This document shows positions 7,911 to 16,125 of a stretch of 46,685 bases of DNA, one piece after another. Source of the stretch: Clostridium celatum DSM 1785 (GTDB lineage: Bacteria > Bacillota > Clostridia > Clostridiales > Clostridiaceae); contig NZ_KB291697.1 of NCBI RefSeq assembly GCF_000320405.1, forward strand, positions 1 to 46,685. The letters run 5' to 3'. The position numbers were made by a program, and so were the translations under genes. The notes under the pieces were generated by a model. That model ran no database searches. It had not been told where the DNA came from and saw only the letters and a list, made by a program, of their open reading frames with translations. Each line of letters begins with the position of its first letter. The first letter of the stretch is position 1.

Positions 7911-8489
7911 ATGTGGTATTATGTAAAAACATTAGAATATCCAATTAATTTAAAATGTAATGATTTAAATATGGCTAAACTTTTAATTACTCAATACGGT
8001 GGACCAGACGGGGAGCTAGGGGCTGCTCTAAGATATTTAAATCAAAGATACACAATGCCTACTAATAAGTCTAAGGGACTATTAACTGATATAGGTACGG
8101 AAGAAATGGCTCATGTTGAGATGTTAGGAACTATGGTTTATCAACTAATGGAAAATGCATCAATTGATGAAATTAAAGCTGCAGGTTTAGCAGGTCATTA
8201 TGCCGATCATGGAAAAGCTCTCTTTTATACTGATGCCACAGGTAATCCTTGGACAGCAACCTATATTCAAGCAAAAGGTGATGTAATTGCGGACTTACAC
8301 GAAGATATGGCTGCTGAGCAAAAAGCTAGGACAACTTATGAATGGCTAATAAATTTAACTGATGATGCTGAAGTAAAAAAAATATTAGGCTTCTTACGTG
8401 AAAGAGAAGTTGTTCATTATCAAAGATTTGGAGAAGCATTAGTTAACGTTCAAGAAAATGTTAAACCTTCAGACCTTTACTGTAAATAA
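7911..8489 (+). CDS. cotJC: Manganese catalase-like spore coat protein CotJC
   Basis: 192 residues of ferritin-like four-helix fold. The dinuclear manganese ligands of Mn catalase are all present at matching spacing: Glu35 in GELGAALRYLNQR, Glu65 and His68 in GTEEMAHVEM, Glu136 in DMAAEQKAR, and His169 in REVVHYQRF. It should dismutate hydrogen peroxide and sits in the spore coat. RBS AAGGAGG lies at the end of cotJB. It is the last gene of the operon, followed by a strong hairpin terminator. Confidence 0.95.
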   Translation: MWYYVKTLEYPINLKCNDLNMAKLLITQYGGPDGELGAALRYLNQRYTMPTNKSKGLLTDIGTEEMAHVEMLGTMVYQLMENASIDEIKAAGLAGHYADHGKALFYTDATGNPWTATYIQAKGDVIADLHEDMAAEQKARTTYEWLINLTDDAEVKKILGFLREREVVHYQRFGEALVNVQENVKPSDLYCK

Positions 8490-8492
8490 GCT

Positions 8493-8542
8493 AAATTATA
8501 ACCTTCAGGTAGGGTTTTAACTTTACCTGAAGGTTATAATTT
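8493..8542. terminator. Bidirectional terminator between cotJC and the HAD phosphatase gene
   Basis: A perfect 19-bp stem (8493-8511 with 8524-8542) has a 12-base loop and a T6 run on the plus strand at 8540-8545. It lies between convergent genes and ends 9 bases from the HAD stop codon. The plus-strand (cotJ) direction is the stronger. Confidence 0.85.
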
Positions 8543-8550
8543 TTTATAAT

Positions 8551-9336
8551 TTAGTTGTTTAGGAATGTTTTTATAGCATGTACAACGCCACTTTCATCAT
8601 TACTTTTAGTTATAAATCTTGCAGCTTTTTTTAAATCATCATGAGCATTTTCCATAGCATAACTATGATATGCACTTCCCATCATTTCTAAATCATTTAA
8701 GTAATCTCCAAATTCCATAGTTTCTTCAAAGCTTATTCCTAATTGTTCTTGAATTTCTTTTATTGCAACACCTTTGTTTATCCCTTTAGCCATTATATCT
8801 AACCAAAGCTGACCTGATACTGCAACTTGAGTTTTATCTCTAAAATCATCAAAATATCTATTACTATTATGCTCTGCACCATCAAAATCACAAATAGCTA
8901 CCTTTAAAACTTCATCTTCTACCTTTGTTAAATCGTCAACTATTTCATATCTAGCATAATACTTTTCAGTTTGCTCAATTATTCTTTCATCATTACTTTC
9001 AATATATGCAGAGTTTTTTCCACAAAGAATTGCATAAGCATTATCAATATTTCTTACTACTTTTATTATTTCTCTAGCTAAATTAATATCTAACGGATTT
9101 ACAACTAACTCCTCACCTTTATAAACTACAAAAGTTCCGTTTTCAGCTATAAACATCATATACCTATCTAAGCCTTTAAATCTTTCTAAAAGGTTATAAT
9201 ATTGTCTTCCACTAGCAGCTGCAAATATAATTTCCTTTTCTTTTAATTCATTAAAAATTTCATAGAATCCTTCTTGTATTTCATTTTTACTATTTAATAA
9301 TGTTCCATCCATATCCGTTGCTATTAATTTAATCAT
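8551..9336 (-). CDS. Cof-type HAD-IIB family phosphatase
   Basis: 261 residues of HAD hydrolase with the type IIB cap. Motif I is DMDGTLLNS (nucleophile Asp8, general acid Asp10), motif II is the Ser of AASGRQ at about 42, and motif IV is FGDYLNDLEM near 210. These enzymes dephosphorylate sugar phosphates, FMN/PLP-type cofactors or nucleotides; the substrate is unknown here. The cap lies about 85-185. RBS GGAGATGA. It follows the DeoR-type regulator by 53 bases on the same strand, so the pair probably forms an operon, which suggests a sugar-phosphate substrate. Confidence 0.9.
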   Translation of the reverse strand: MIKLIATDMDGTLLNSKNEIQEGFYEIFNELKEKEIIFAAASGRQYYNLLERFKGLDRYMMFIAENGTFVVYKGEELVVNPLDINLAREIIKVVRNIDNAYAILCGKNSAYIESNDERIIEQTEKYYARYEIVDDLTKVEDEVLKVAICDFDGAEHNSNRYFDDFRDKTQVAVSGQLWLDIMAKGINKGVAIKEIQEQLGISFEETMEFGDYLNDLEMMGSAYHSYAMENAHDDLKKAARFITKSNDESGVVHAIKTFLNN

Positions 9337-9389
9337 AACTTCATCTCCTACTACTTAATTAAACTACCTATATATTTTTTATTATTAAA

Positions 9390-10154
9390 TTAAAATATTA
9401 TCTTTACCTCATGTTGTACTAACATTTTTTTAATACTATCTTCTGGTTCCTTTTCTGTTATAATATAATTTATATCATCTAAAGTTCCAAACTTAAAACT
9501 ACCATCCTTATAAAATTTTTCATCATTCATTACTATATAATTTTTCTTGCTATTCTTTAAAATTTTATTTTTAGTAAATGATTCATCATAATTAAAGTTA
9601 CTTATAAAATTCTCTTCTACATTAACTCCACCTACACCAATAAAAGCCTTATCTATCCTAACTTTTCCTATTTGATCTATAGCTCCAGCCCCTATAGTTC
9701 CACCTAATTTCTTATTATATTCTCCGCCTATTAAAATTACATCAATATTAGAATTATGATCAAATTCCATAGCTATTCTATTCATATTTGTTATCACTGT
9801 AATATTTTTCGTTGTACTTTTTAAGATAGTTGCAATTGTGTGATTTGTGGTAGATATATCTAAAAATATTATATCATTTTCCTCAATAATATCTAAAACT
9901 AACTTTCCAAGATATTCTTTGGATTCTAAATCAACGAAAACTCTTGATATAGTATTATCATTAAAAGACTTCTCTCTTTCTAATATTGCTCCACCATATG
10001 TTCTCTTTATCTTGCCTTCACTCTCTAACCTTTGTAAATCCTTACGAATCATACTTTCAGAAACATTAAATCTTTCACTTAGCTCTTTAACTAAAACCTT
10101 CTTATCCCTTTTAATTATTTCTAATATTTCATTTAGTCTTTCTTCCATAAACAT
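9390..10154 (-). CDS. DeoR/GlpR-family transcriptional regulator
   Basis: 254 residues. The N-terminal winged helix (about 5-58) contains VLVKELSERFNVSESMIRKD and the family wing IKRTYGGA. The C-terminal DeoRC sensor domain (about 75-235) is of the ISOCOT/sugar-phosphate-binding type, with DISTTNHTIA, the VITNMN strand and GGVNVEENF. The AGAGGA ribosome binding site supports the ATG at 10154. It is likely a repressor released by a phosphorylated sugar. Its own promoter is followed directly by four 10-bp repeats (10205-10244), so autorepression is expected. It heads the operon with the HAD phosphatase gene. Confidence 0.93.
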   Translation of the reverse strand: MFMEERLNEILEIIKRDKKVLVKELSERFNVSESMIRKDLQRLESEGKIKRTYGGAILEREKSFNDNTISRVFVDLESKEYLGKLVLDIIEENDIIFLDISTTNHTIATILKSTTKNITVITNMNRIAMEFDHNSNIDVILIGGEYNKKLGGTIGAGAIDQIGKVRIDKAFIGVGGVNVEENFISNFNYDESFTKNKILKNSKKNYIVMNDEKFYKDGSFKFGTLDDINYIITEKEPEDSIKKMLVQHEVKIIF

Positions 10155-10204
10155 AAGTAGATATCCTCTTCCCTACATAGATTTATTTTTCATATCAATT
10201 ATTA

Positions 10205-10269
10205 TTTATTCTCATTTATTATCATTTATTTTCACTTATTATAATATACCCTTTATTTTTATTTTTCAA
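10205..10269 (-). promoter_or_regulatory. Promoter and direct-repeat operator of the deoR-HAD operon
   Basis: On the minus strand, TTGAAA (10264-10269) and TATTAT (10241-10246) are spaced by exactly 17 bases. Directly downstream lie three near-identical 10-bp units, TGAAAATAAA, TGATAATAAA and TGAGAATAAA (10205-10234), with a fourth weaker unit at 10235-10244 overlapping the -10. Ten-base phased direct repeats are the usual operator of DeoR/GlpR-family repressors, and this position would block initiation. Confidence 0.7.
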
Positions 10270-10301
10270 TAGTATATTGCTGTATTTTATCTTTTCATCG
10301 C

Positions 10302-10352
10302 TTTACTTTTCCATAATATACAAATATAATTATACATAGATATACTATGTAT
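10302..10352 (+). promoter_or_regulatory. padR promoter with palindromic operator
   Basis: TTTACT (10302-10307), 17 bases, then TATAAT (10325-10330) form a promoter. Just after it, ATACATAG and CTATGTAT (10332-10339, 10345-10352) form a perfect inverted repeat with a 5-base centre covering the likely start site. ACAT/ATGT arms are typical of PadR operators, so autoregulation is likely. Confidence 0.65.
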
Positions 10353-10379
10353 CTAACTACAATGTATGGTGGTGAATTT

Positions 10380-10724
10380 ATGAAAATCAACAAAGAACTT
10401 TTAAAAGGAAGTACTACAGTATTAATATTAAGCTTACTTAATCGTAAAGATATGTATGGTTATGAAATGATTAAAGAAATAGAACTCCGTTCAAACGGCA
10501 TCTTTTCATTTAAGGAAGGTACTCTTTACCCAATACTTCATAATTTAGAAAATGCAAATTACATTGAAGCGTATTGGGATAATTCTACAGGTGCTAGAAA
10601 AAGAAAATACTATAAAATTACTGAATGTGGAAAAGGTATATTACTTGAAAAAGAATCTGAATGGAAATTATTTAGCAACACAGTAAATAGTGTTTTATGG
10701 GAGGCTAAATTATGTCTAGTGTAA
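10380..10724 (+). CDS. PadR-family transcriptional regulator
   Basis: 114 residues from the ATG at 10380, where GGTGGTG gives the ribosome binding site and the protein begins MKINKELLKGSTTV as is usual in the family. An upstream in-frame ATG (10347) lies inside the operator palindrome and is rejected. The winged helix includes DMYGYEMIKEI, FKEGTLYPILHNLE and the wing GARKRKYYKIT, followed by the C-terminal dimer helix. It is likely a repressor of its own promoter and of the overlapping downstream gene, whose start lies 13 bases inside this gene. PadR genes next to membrane proteins with a HAAS-type N-terminal domain are a recurring clostridial and bacillar arrangement. Confidence 0.93.
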   Translation: MKINKELLKGSTTVLILSLLNRKDMYGYEMIKEIELRSNGIFSFKEGTLYPILHNLENANYIEAYWDNSTGARKRKYYKITECGKGILLEKESEWKLFSNTVNSVLWEAKLCLV

Positions 10725-12024
10725 AAAATACTAAAGTTAATGAATATATAAATGAAGTTTGTAGCTTAATAAAAAATAAAAAAGTCCATGCTGAAATTAA
10801 AGAAGAATTATTGAGTCATATTGAAGATATTATTTATGACTCTATACAAAGCGGTATATCATTAGACGCTGCAATAGATAAAGCCTTGCTCCAAATGGGA
10901 AGTGCTGAGGTTATTGGTCGTGACCTAAATAAAGCTCATAAATGCAACTCTGATTGGATACTCTTAACAATGACTAGTGCTTTAATATTCTTTGGTTTTT
11001 TAACTACAGGATTTCTTCAATTTAATTCTTTTACATTAACTGAAGACTATTCTCCAAATTATTTTGGTAAATTATTAGTATTTTTAGGTGTGTCCATTGT
11101 TTTAGCACTATTAAGCTTAAAGCTTGATTATAGAAAATTAAAAAACTATTCACTTTCTCTGTATATATTTAATATTATTTTAATTGTGCTAACACTTTTT
11201 CTTTCTCCATATGTAAATGGTATGAGACGATGGTTATTTATAGGCTCTCTTTCTATTGATACTTTAACCATTACCCCTATTTTATTAATAGTTTCTCTTG
11301 CAGGAATCTTTGATAGTTATAATTGGAATAATAGAAAATCATTAATAAAAGGCTTTACTTTAGTATTTATACCATCAATGCTATTTTTAGCTACAAGTTC
11401 AATTTCTACAACATTAATATATTTAATTGCATCATTTACAGTAATGCATATTTCAGGACTTAAAACAAAGCATTTAGTTATGACCTTTAGTTTTTTTGCT
11501 ACTATATTTTCATTAGCCATTTTTAGTGGTCCTTATTATAGAAAAGATAGATTCTTTGCATTTTAAACCCATTAAAAGATTCTAAAGGTTCTGGATGGAT
11601 TTATAATCAATTAAATACTATAAGGAATTCTGCTACATTATTTGGTAATAGCATTAATATTAATAGTAATTTTATTCCTGACTCTAATATGGAATTTGTA
11701 CTTACTTCTATAATTTATTGTTTTGGATGGATCGTAGGGATAATAATTATAGCATTAGTATTATCTTTTATTATAAGAATGTGCTTTATTTCTATTAATA
11801 CTAAAAATACTTATGGAAAATTATTAGTAAGTGGTCTATGTTCATTATTTACAATTCAATTTATATTAAATATTTTAGCAAACTTTTCACTATCACCTAT
11901 ATTAGGCATAAGTATGCCTTTTATAAGCTACGGTGGAAGTCAATTAGTAATAAACGTAGTTGCTATATCTATAATTAATAATGTTTATAAATTTAGAAAT
12001 ACTCATTCTGAATTATCAAATTAG
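10712..12024 (+). pseudogene. FtsW/RodA/SpoVE (SEDS)-like membrane protein with N-terminal permease-prefix/HAAS-like domain, frameshifted
   Basis: Frame 1 runs 284 codons to a TAA at 11564-11566, right after a TTTT run. Adding one T there gives an uninterrupted 437-residue protein (...RFFAFLNPLKDSKGSGWIYN...) ending at 12024. Residues 1-85 are a soluble helical domain (KVHAEIKEELLSHIEDIIYD, LDAAIDKALLQMG) typical of PadR-linked membrane proteins. The rest is a polytopic SEDS-like domain ending in the family hallmark PFISYGGSQLVINVVAIS. SEDS proteins are peptidoglycan glycosyltransferases or lipid II-handling proteins. The start overlaps padR by 13 bases with RBS GGGAGG. The gene may be truly broken, slippage-regulated or a sequencing error. 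Confidence 0.8.
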
Positions 12025-12037
12025 CAATAAATAAAAT

Positions 12038-12090
12038 AATAAAGATAACATATAATTTTTGTTAACTCAAATTTATATGTTATCTTTATT
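12038..12090 (+). terminator. Terminator after the padR-SEDS operon
   Basis: A 17-bp perfect stem (12038-12054 with 12074-12090; core AAAGATAACATATA) with a 19-base loop ends in CTTTATTTATATT. It lies 14 bases after the SEDS-like gene. Confidence 0.75.
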
Positions 12091-12257
12091 TATATTGAAT
12101 CTTCTATTTTGATATATCAATATAAACTTCTTTTTAATCTATTCTTACACCCTACCCTCATAATTTATTTCTTATATATATATTAATATCCTATCTTCAC
12201 TTAAAGAATATGAAAATTTAAATATATTTGATAAAACTTTTCAATAGCTAAAAAAGT

Positions 12258-12305
12258 TAAATCCATAATATGCAATAATACTTATTACTACACATTATGG
12301 ATTTA
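12258..12305 (-). terminator. Terminator of the DMT permease pair
   Basis: A 12-bp stem (TAAATCCATAAT, 12258-12269 with 12294-12305) has a 24-base loop. On the minus strand it is followed by ACTTTTTTAG. It starts four bases past the permease stop codon. Confidence 0.65.
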
Positions 12306-12308
12306 TAT

Positions 12309-12788
12309 CTAATTAATATTTTCTACTTCTTTTAAACTTTGATTTTCTATTTTATTTTCCTTTGCATCAACTCTTGAATTATAAAGTATTCCTAAAACTA
12401 CAATAATTGCTCCTATAAGCTTTAGTATTGAAAAATCCTTCATTACAATTGCATCAATGATAATTGCGCAAAGCATTTGTCCTGAAAACATTAAAAGTGT
12501 ACTATATACTACCGGTATTTTAGGTATTACTACATTCGAAGTATATACTACCATTACTCCAATAACTCCACCTAAAAATATGTAAAAAGGCATATTACTC
12601 ATTTCCGCTATAGATGGTGCTATTTTACTTCCAAGTCCTATTAAAATAAACCCTCCACCTATAAGCCCGCCTATATAATGAATTATTGTACTTTGTATTA
12701 AACCTATTTTCTTTCCAAGTGTTGAACTTACTACCATTGATAAAGTAGTTAACACTCCACCTAAAACAGCTAATAAAATCATTAACAT
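12309..12788 (-). CDS. DMT-family half-size permease (YdcZ/DUF606 type), second of pair
   Basis: 159 residues with five predicted membrane helices, the DUF606/YdcZ branch of the drug/metabolite transporter superfamily. The first helix is preceded by the usual short N-terminus and ends GGVLTTLSMVVSSTLGKKIGL. YIGGLIGGGFILIG, FLGGVIGVMVVYTSN and GQMLCAIIIDAI are the typical helices. A charged C-terminal tail follows. AGGAGA precedes the ATG. It lies 15 bases after its partner gene and probably makes a heterodimer with it. The substrate is unknown. It is probably controlled by the divergent YeiL-like regulator. Confidence 0.85.
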   Translation of the reverse strand: MLMILLAVLGGVLTTLSMVVSSTLGKKIGLIQSTIIHYIGGLIGGGFILIGLGSKIAPSIAEMSNMPFYIFLGGVIGVMVVYTSNVVIPKIPVVYSTLLMFSGQMLCAIIIDAIVMKDFSILKLIGAIIVVLGILYNSRVDAKENKIENQSLKEVENIN

Positions 12789-12803
12789 ATTAAAATCTCC
12801 TCC

Positions 12804-13226
12804 TTAAGCTATAGTCATAATAACTAATCCAATAAAAACTATCATAAACCCTATAAGCTTTTTAGGATTAAATTTATATTTAGTTAAACCAAATAATCCA
12901 AAATGATCTACTAATGATGAAAAGACAAGTTGTCCAAACACTGCTAATGCTGTAGTTAATGCAACTCCAATACTTCCTATTGTAATTACATTAACTAATG
13001 TAAGGGCAACTCCAAATATACCGCCAAGATATAAATAAAAAGGTAAACTTTCTTTTATTACAAATTTCTCTTTTTTAATTGCTGCAACTATGAGTATTGC
13101 AATAAGTCCCACTGCATGAATAATAACTACAGAATACGCACTTCCTACACGTGTTTCTAATGCTCCATTAAATGAAATCATAATAGAAATAAGTGCTCCA
13201 ATTAATAATGCCAAAATATTATACAT
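12804..13226 (-). CDS. DMT-family half-size permease (YdcZ/DUF606 type), first of pair
   Basis: 140 residues with five predicted helices. It is a paralogue of the next gene: ALLIGALISIMISFNGALETRVG matches its N-terminus, and FYLYLGGIFGVALTLVNVITI, FGQLVFSSLVDHFGLFG and a final helix follow. RBS GGAGG. The leader carries a weak -10 (GATAAT on the minus strand, 13259-13264) about 30 bases downstream of the centre of the 22-bp palindrome, the class II distance expected for activation by a Crp/Fnr-type protein. Pairs of DUF606 proteins beside a YeiL-like regulator are known in other Firmicutes. Confidence 0.85.
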   Translation of the reverse strand: MYNILALLIGALISIMISFNGALETRVGSAYSVVIIHAVGLIAILIVAAIKKEKFVIKESLPFYLYLGGIFGVALTLVNVITIGSIGVALTTALAVFGQLVFSSLVDHFGLFGLTKYKFNPKKLIGFMIVFIGLVIMTIA

Positions 13227-13280
13227 TTAAATTCCTCCAATAAAATTTCTAGAAACATATTATCAAATTCTTACACTTAC

Positions 13281-13320
13281 AAATAGGACATTTGTCCTAT
13301 TTAAAATTTAATAGTATAAT
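13281..13320. promoter_or_regulatory. 22-bp palindrome and promoter between DMT pair and YeiL-like regulator
   Basis: AAATAGGACA (13281-13290) and TGTCCTATTT (13293-13302) form a perfect palindrome with a two-base centre, the length of a Crp/Fnr dimer site. Rightward, TTGTCC (13292-13297), 17 bases and TATAAT (13315-13320) form the regulator's promoter, so the site overlaps its -35. Leftward, the palindrome lies where an activator would bind for the permease genes. Confidence 0.7.
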
Positions 13321-13356
13321 ATTTTTAACTAAAAATATCTTTTTTAAGGAGTCCTT

Positions 13357-14043
13357 ATGAAAAAATTAAATAATCAAGCTCTTCTTAATTCCTATATAAC
13401 TAAATACCAATTAAATAAATATTTAAATAAAAATTTACTGGAAAGCTTAGAAATCTATACTTTTGATAAAAATGAATATATCTGTACTCTAAACGAAGAA
13501 TTAAACTATATGTATTTTTTGGTTTTTGGTAAAGCAAAAGTTACTACACTTTTATCAAATGGTAAGTCACTATTAATATGCTTCAACAATCCACTATCCA
13601 CTATTGGAGATTTAGAGCTTTTAGATAATCCAATTGCCGACTGTAACGTAATAACTTTAGAAAAGTCTATTTGCCTTGGACTTCCAATAAACAAAATACA
13701 TATTTATGGTTATAATGATCCTATTTTTTTAAGATTTATAATTTCATCCCTTGAAGAAAAATTGAGAAAAAATTCTGTGTATAGTTCAATAAATATTCTA
13801 TATCCTTTAGAAAATAGATTTGCTATATATTTACTTTCCTCTCTACCATCTAATTTATCAGAAACTACTATAGAAATTGAAAATATAAACAATCTATCTC
13901 AACTTTTAGGTTCTAGTTATAGACATTTAACTAGAGTAATAAAAAAGCTGTGTTCTGATAATATTATTGAAAAAAATAAAAATACTATAAAAATATTAAA
14001 CTTACCTTTACTACAAGAGCTAGCTAGCGATACTTATAGATAA
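13357..14043 (+). CDS. YeiL-like Crp/Fnr-family transcriptional regulator
   Basis: 228 residues. The N-terminal cyclic-nucleotide-binding-like beta barrel (about 20-130) includes YMYFLVFGKAKVTTLLSNGK, FNNPLSTIGDLELLD and the C-helix. The C-terminal Crp-type helix-turn-helix contains NNLSQLLGSSYRHLTRVIKK. No cysteine cluster for an Fnr-type Fe-S centre and no canonical cAMP arginine motif is evident, so the effector is unknown. RBS AAGGAG. It is divergent from the two DMT half-permeases with a perfect palindrome between. This is the same neighbourhood as YeiL-type regulators, and it probably activates the transporter and limits its own expression. Confidence 0.85.
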   Translation: MKKLNNQALLNSYITKYQLNKYLNKNLLESLEIYTFDKNEYICTLNEELNYMYFLVFGKAKVTTLLSNGKSLLICFNNPLSTIGDLELLDNPIADCNVITLEKSICLGLPINKIHIYGYNDPIFLRFIISSLEEKLRKNSVYSSINILYPLENRFAIYLLSSLPSNLSETTIEIENINNLSQLLGSSYRHLTRVIKKLCSDNIIEKNKNTIKILNLPLLQELASDTYR

Positions 14044-14220
14044 TATAAATATTATAAATTTCTTATACTTTAGCTATCATATATTCTTAATATTTGAAAT
14101 AGCATTAAATTATATGTAAATTATTGTTAAGATTTTGCATATATTTTAATGTTATCCTTTGTGTAAAAATATAAAGTTTGATAAAATATCTAAAGATTAA
14201 ATTTCGGAGGTAAAAAACCT

Positions 14221-14949
14221 ATGATGCAAAAATTACTTAGCAAAACTAGACAAGCCATTAATGATTTTAATATGATAGAAGAAAATGATAAAATTGCTGT
14301 GGGCCTTTCTGGTGGAAAAGATAGTGTAACACTACTTCATATATTAAAAAATTATCAAAAATTTTCACCAGTAAAATTTGAGCTTATTGCAATTACCTTA
14401 AATCCAGGTGGTGTAGATAACAGTCCACTACATAAGTTATGTAAGGAACTTGATGTACCTTTTTATGAAATTCAAACTGATATTGCGAAAATTGTATTTG
14501 ACATAAGAAAGGAAAAAAATCCATGCTCTCTTTGTGCAAAATTAAGACGTGGTGCGTTAAATGGAGCTGCTAAAGAGCTTGGTTGTACTAAAGTTGCTCT
14601 TGGACATCATAAAGATGACGCTGTTGAAACCTTTGCTATGACTATTTTTTATGAAGGTAGAGTAAATTGCTTCTCACCTAAATCATATATGGAGAAATTT
14701 GACTTAACTATAATTAGACCAATGGTTTACATAGATGAATATATGATTAAAAGAAATGTAAAAGATAATAACTACCCTATAATAAAAAACCCTTGTCCTG
14801 CTGATGGACATACTAAAAGGCAAGATATGAAGGAATTAATTAAAAACTTAAATGGTACTTTCCCTAATTTAAAGGATAAGCTATTTTCAGCATTAAATAA
14901 TTCTGAACAATTATTTATATGGGATAAGGATAAAATTAACAACGTATAA
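14221..14949 (+). CDS. TtcA-family tRNA 2-thiolation protein (PP-loop ATP pyrophosphatase)
   Basis: 242 residues. The PP-loop is GLSGGKDSVTLL (30-35), which adenylates the target base. Cys102 and Cys105 in NPCSLCAKLRRGAL and Cys192 in KNPCPADGHTKR match the three cysteines that hold the Fe-S cluster in TtcA. Also seen is LGHHKDDAVETF, which is conserved in the family. By homology it thiolates cytidine 32 of tRNA, although short TtcA-like proteins of Firmicutes have not all been tested. It is slightly shorter than E. coli TtcA (~311). RBS GGAGGT. It is alone on its transcript. Confidence 0.88.
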   Translation: MMQKLLSKTRQAINDFNMIEENDKIAVGLSGGKDSVTLLHILKNYQKFSPVKFELIAITLNPGGVDNSPLHKLCKELDVPFYEIQTDIAKIVFDIRKEKNPCSLCAKLRRGALNGAAKELGCTKVALGHHKDDAVETFAMTIFYEGRVNCFSPKSYMEKFDLTIIRPMVYIDEYMIKRNVKDNNYPIIKNPCPADGHTKRQDMKELIKNLNGTFPNLKDKLFSALNNSEQLFIWDKDKINNV

Positions 14950-15074
14950 ATCTTGTCCGACTTCACATACTAAAACTATGAATATCTAGTAAGAATTACT
15001 ACAAATAACTTTACTGCTAACTAAATACTTATCTTAGATATTCTTTATAAGTTTATATGTTAAGGAGAGATATT

Positions 15075-15284
15075 ATGTCAAATTATACTGGAACTATAAA
15101 ATGGTTTAATACTGAAAAAGGTTATGGATTCATTTCTGCAAACAATGGAAATGATATTTTTGTTCATCAATCCCAAGTAAAAGATAATGGACCTCATAGT
15201 GACTTACATGAAGGTGAAAATGTATCATTTTCTATTGCTGATGGTGAAAAAGGTCCAATGGCTATAAATGTTCATAAACTATAA
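15075..15284 (+). CDS. Cold-shock protein (CspA/CspB family)
   Basis: 69 residues from the ATG at 15075, just after AAGGAGAGATATT. An in-frame ATG six codons upstream would place the ribosome binding site inside the gene and is rejected. It is a single cold-shock domain with TIKWFNTEKGYGFIS (RNP1) and DIFVHQSQV (RNP2), an RNA chaperone that melts mRNA structure. The leader from the previous gene contains a 9-bp inverted repeat (14980-14988 and 15035-15043), which may belong to a thermosensitive 5' UTR, although that is inference. A strong hairpin follows the gene. Confidence 0.95.
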   Translation: MSNYTGTIKWFNTEKGYGFISANNGNDIFVHQSQVKDNGPHSDLHEGENVSFSIADGEKGPMAINVHKL

Positions 15285-15307
15285 AAAAATTAAAGTAGTA
15301 TAATTAT

Positions 15308-15341
15308 GAAATGCCTCTGTCTAACTAGACAGAGGCATTTC
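15308..15341 (+). terminator. Hairpin after the cold-shock gene
   Basis: A perfect 15-bp stem (GAAATGCCTCTGTCT, 15308-15322 with 15327-15341) has a four-base loop and is the most GC-rich hairpin nearby. The T-tract is poor, so it may act as a 3' stabiliser as well as a terminator. Confidence 0.7.
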
Positions 15342-15438
15342 ATTAATAACTACCTAATAAATATAAAATTCAGATTAATTAAATTAATATAATATTTAAA
15401 TTCTTTTAAATAAAGGTAATAATTTATTTAATATTCTT

Positions 15439-16125
15439 TTAATACACCTTTTCTTCTATACCAACTGATGTAAGCGAAATGCTTAAGTTACCATTTTTAC
15501 ATCTTAATTCATCAATAAGATCCTTTTGCTTTAATTCTTCGTTAACATTTAATCTATAAGTTAATTCAAATAAAGCTCCAAAATCTTTTGTTTTTACTGT
15601 TTCTATTTTCCATGAATGTACATGTCTATCTAATATTTCATCAAATAAACCTTCATAATTTAAATCTTCTGGTATTAATATCTTTAGTCTTAATGATCTA
15701 GTTTTTGGCATTGCAAAGTTAGATTTTTCTATTATAATCATAACTAAACATAAAATAACTGTAAATATAACAGCATATCCTATATATCCCATACCACTTG
15801 CAAGACCTACTGCTAAAGTAAAAAATATATATGATATATCCTTTGGATCTCCAGGCGCACTTCTAAATCTAATTATTGAAAATGCTCCAGCTAAACTAAA
15901 GGCTCTTGCTACATTATTTCCAACTAAAAGTATTATTATTGAAATTATTACAGGTAACATTATAAGTGTTATTGTAAAACTTGGTGTATATCCTTCCCTT
16001 TTGTGTGTATACATATAAGCTAAGCTTATTACAAAGCCTAAAAGTATAGATGATCCTATTACTAATAATGCATTCACCAAAGTAAATGATTCTCCTGTTG
16101 TTGACGAAATTATCGTTTCTAACAT
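15439..16125 (-). CDS. DUF4956 membrane protein
   Basis: 228 residues. Four hydrophobic helices lie in residues 15-145 and include GSSILLGFVISLAYMYTH and the family signature ARAFSLAGAFSIIRFRSAPGD. A cytoplasmic alpha/beta domain follows (about 150-228). The family is uncharacterised but is almost always linked to VTC-domain polyphosphate polymerase-like and CotH or Cthe_2159-like surface proteins, as here. Its ATG overlaps the last seven bases of the VTC gene (ATGTTAG), so translation is coupled. RBS GGGGAG lies within the upstream gene. A role alongside the VTC protein in membrane or cell-surface work is inferred. Confidence 0.9.
   Translation of the reverse strand: MLETIISSTTGESFTLVNALLVIGSSILLGFVISLAYMYTHKREGYTPSFTITLIMLPVIISIIILLVGNNVARAFSLAGAFSIIRFRSAPGDPKDISYIFFTLAVGLASGMGYIGYAVIFTVILCLVMIIIEKSNFAMPKTRSLRLKILIPEDLNYEGLFDEILDRHVHSWKIETVKTKDFGALFELTYRLNVNEELKQKDLIDELRCKNGNLSISLTSVGIEEKVY

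Noticed and set aside
10205..10244. Short tandem repeats considered as a CRISPR-like or microsatellite array
   Set aside because: Units are 10 bp with no spacers, and sit exactly at a promoter of a DeoR-family gene, so an operator explains them better.
9847..10272. 141-codon plus-strand ORF
   Set aside because: It covers the antisense of the deoR gene and its promoter repeats. It is Ser/Leu/Ile-rich with no ribosome binding site.
10347..10379. Upstream ATG as the padR start
   Set aside because: It lies inside the operator palindrome, has no ribosome binding site and adds residues not seen in PadR proteins; the ATG at 10380 follows GGTGGTG.
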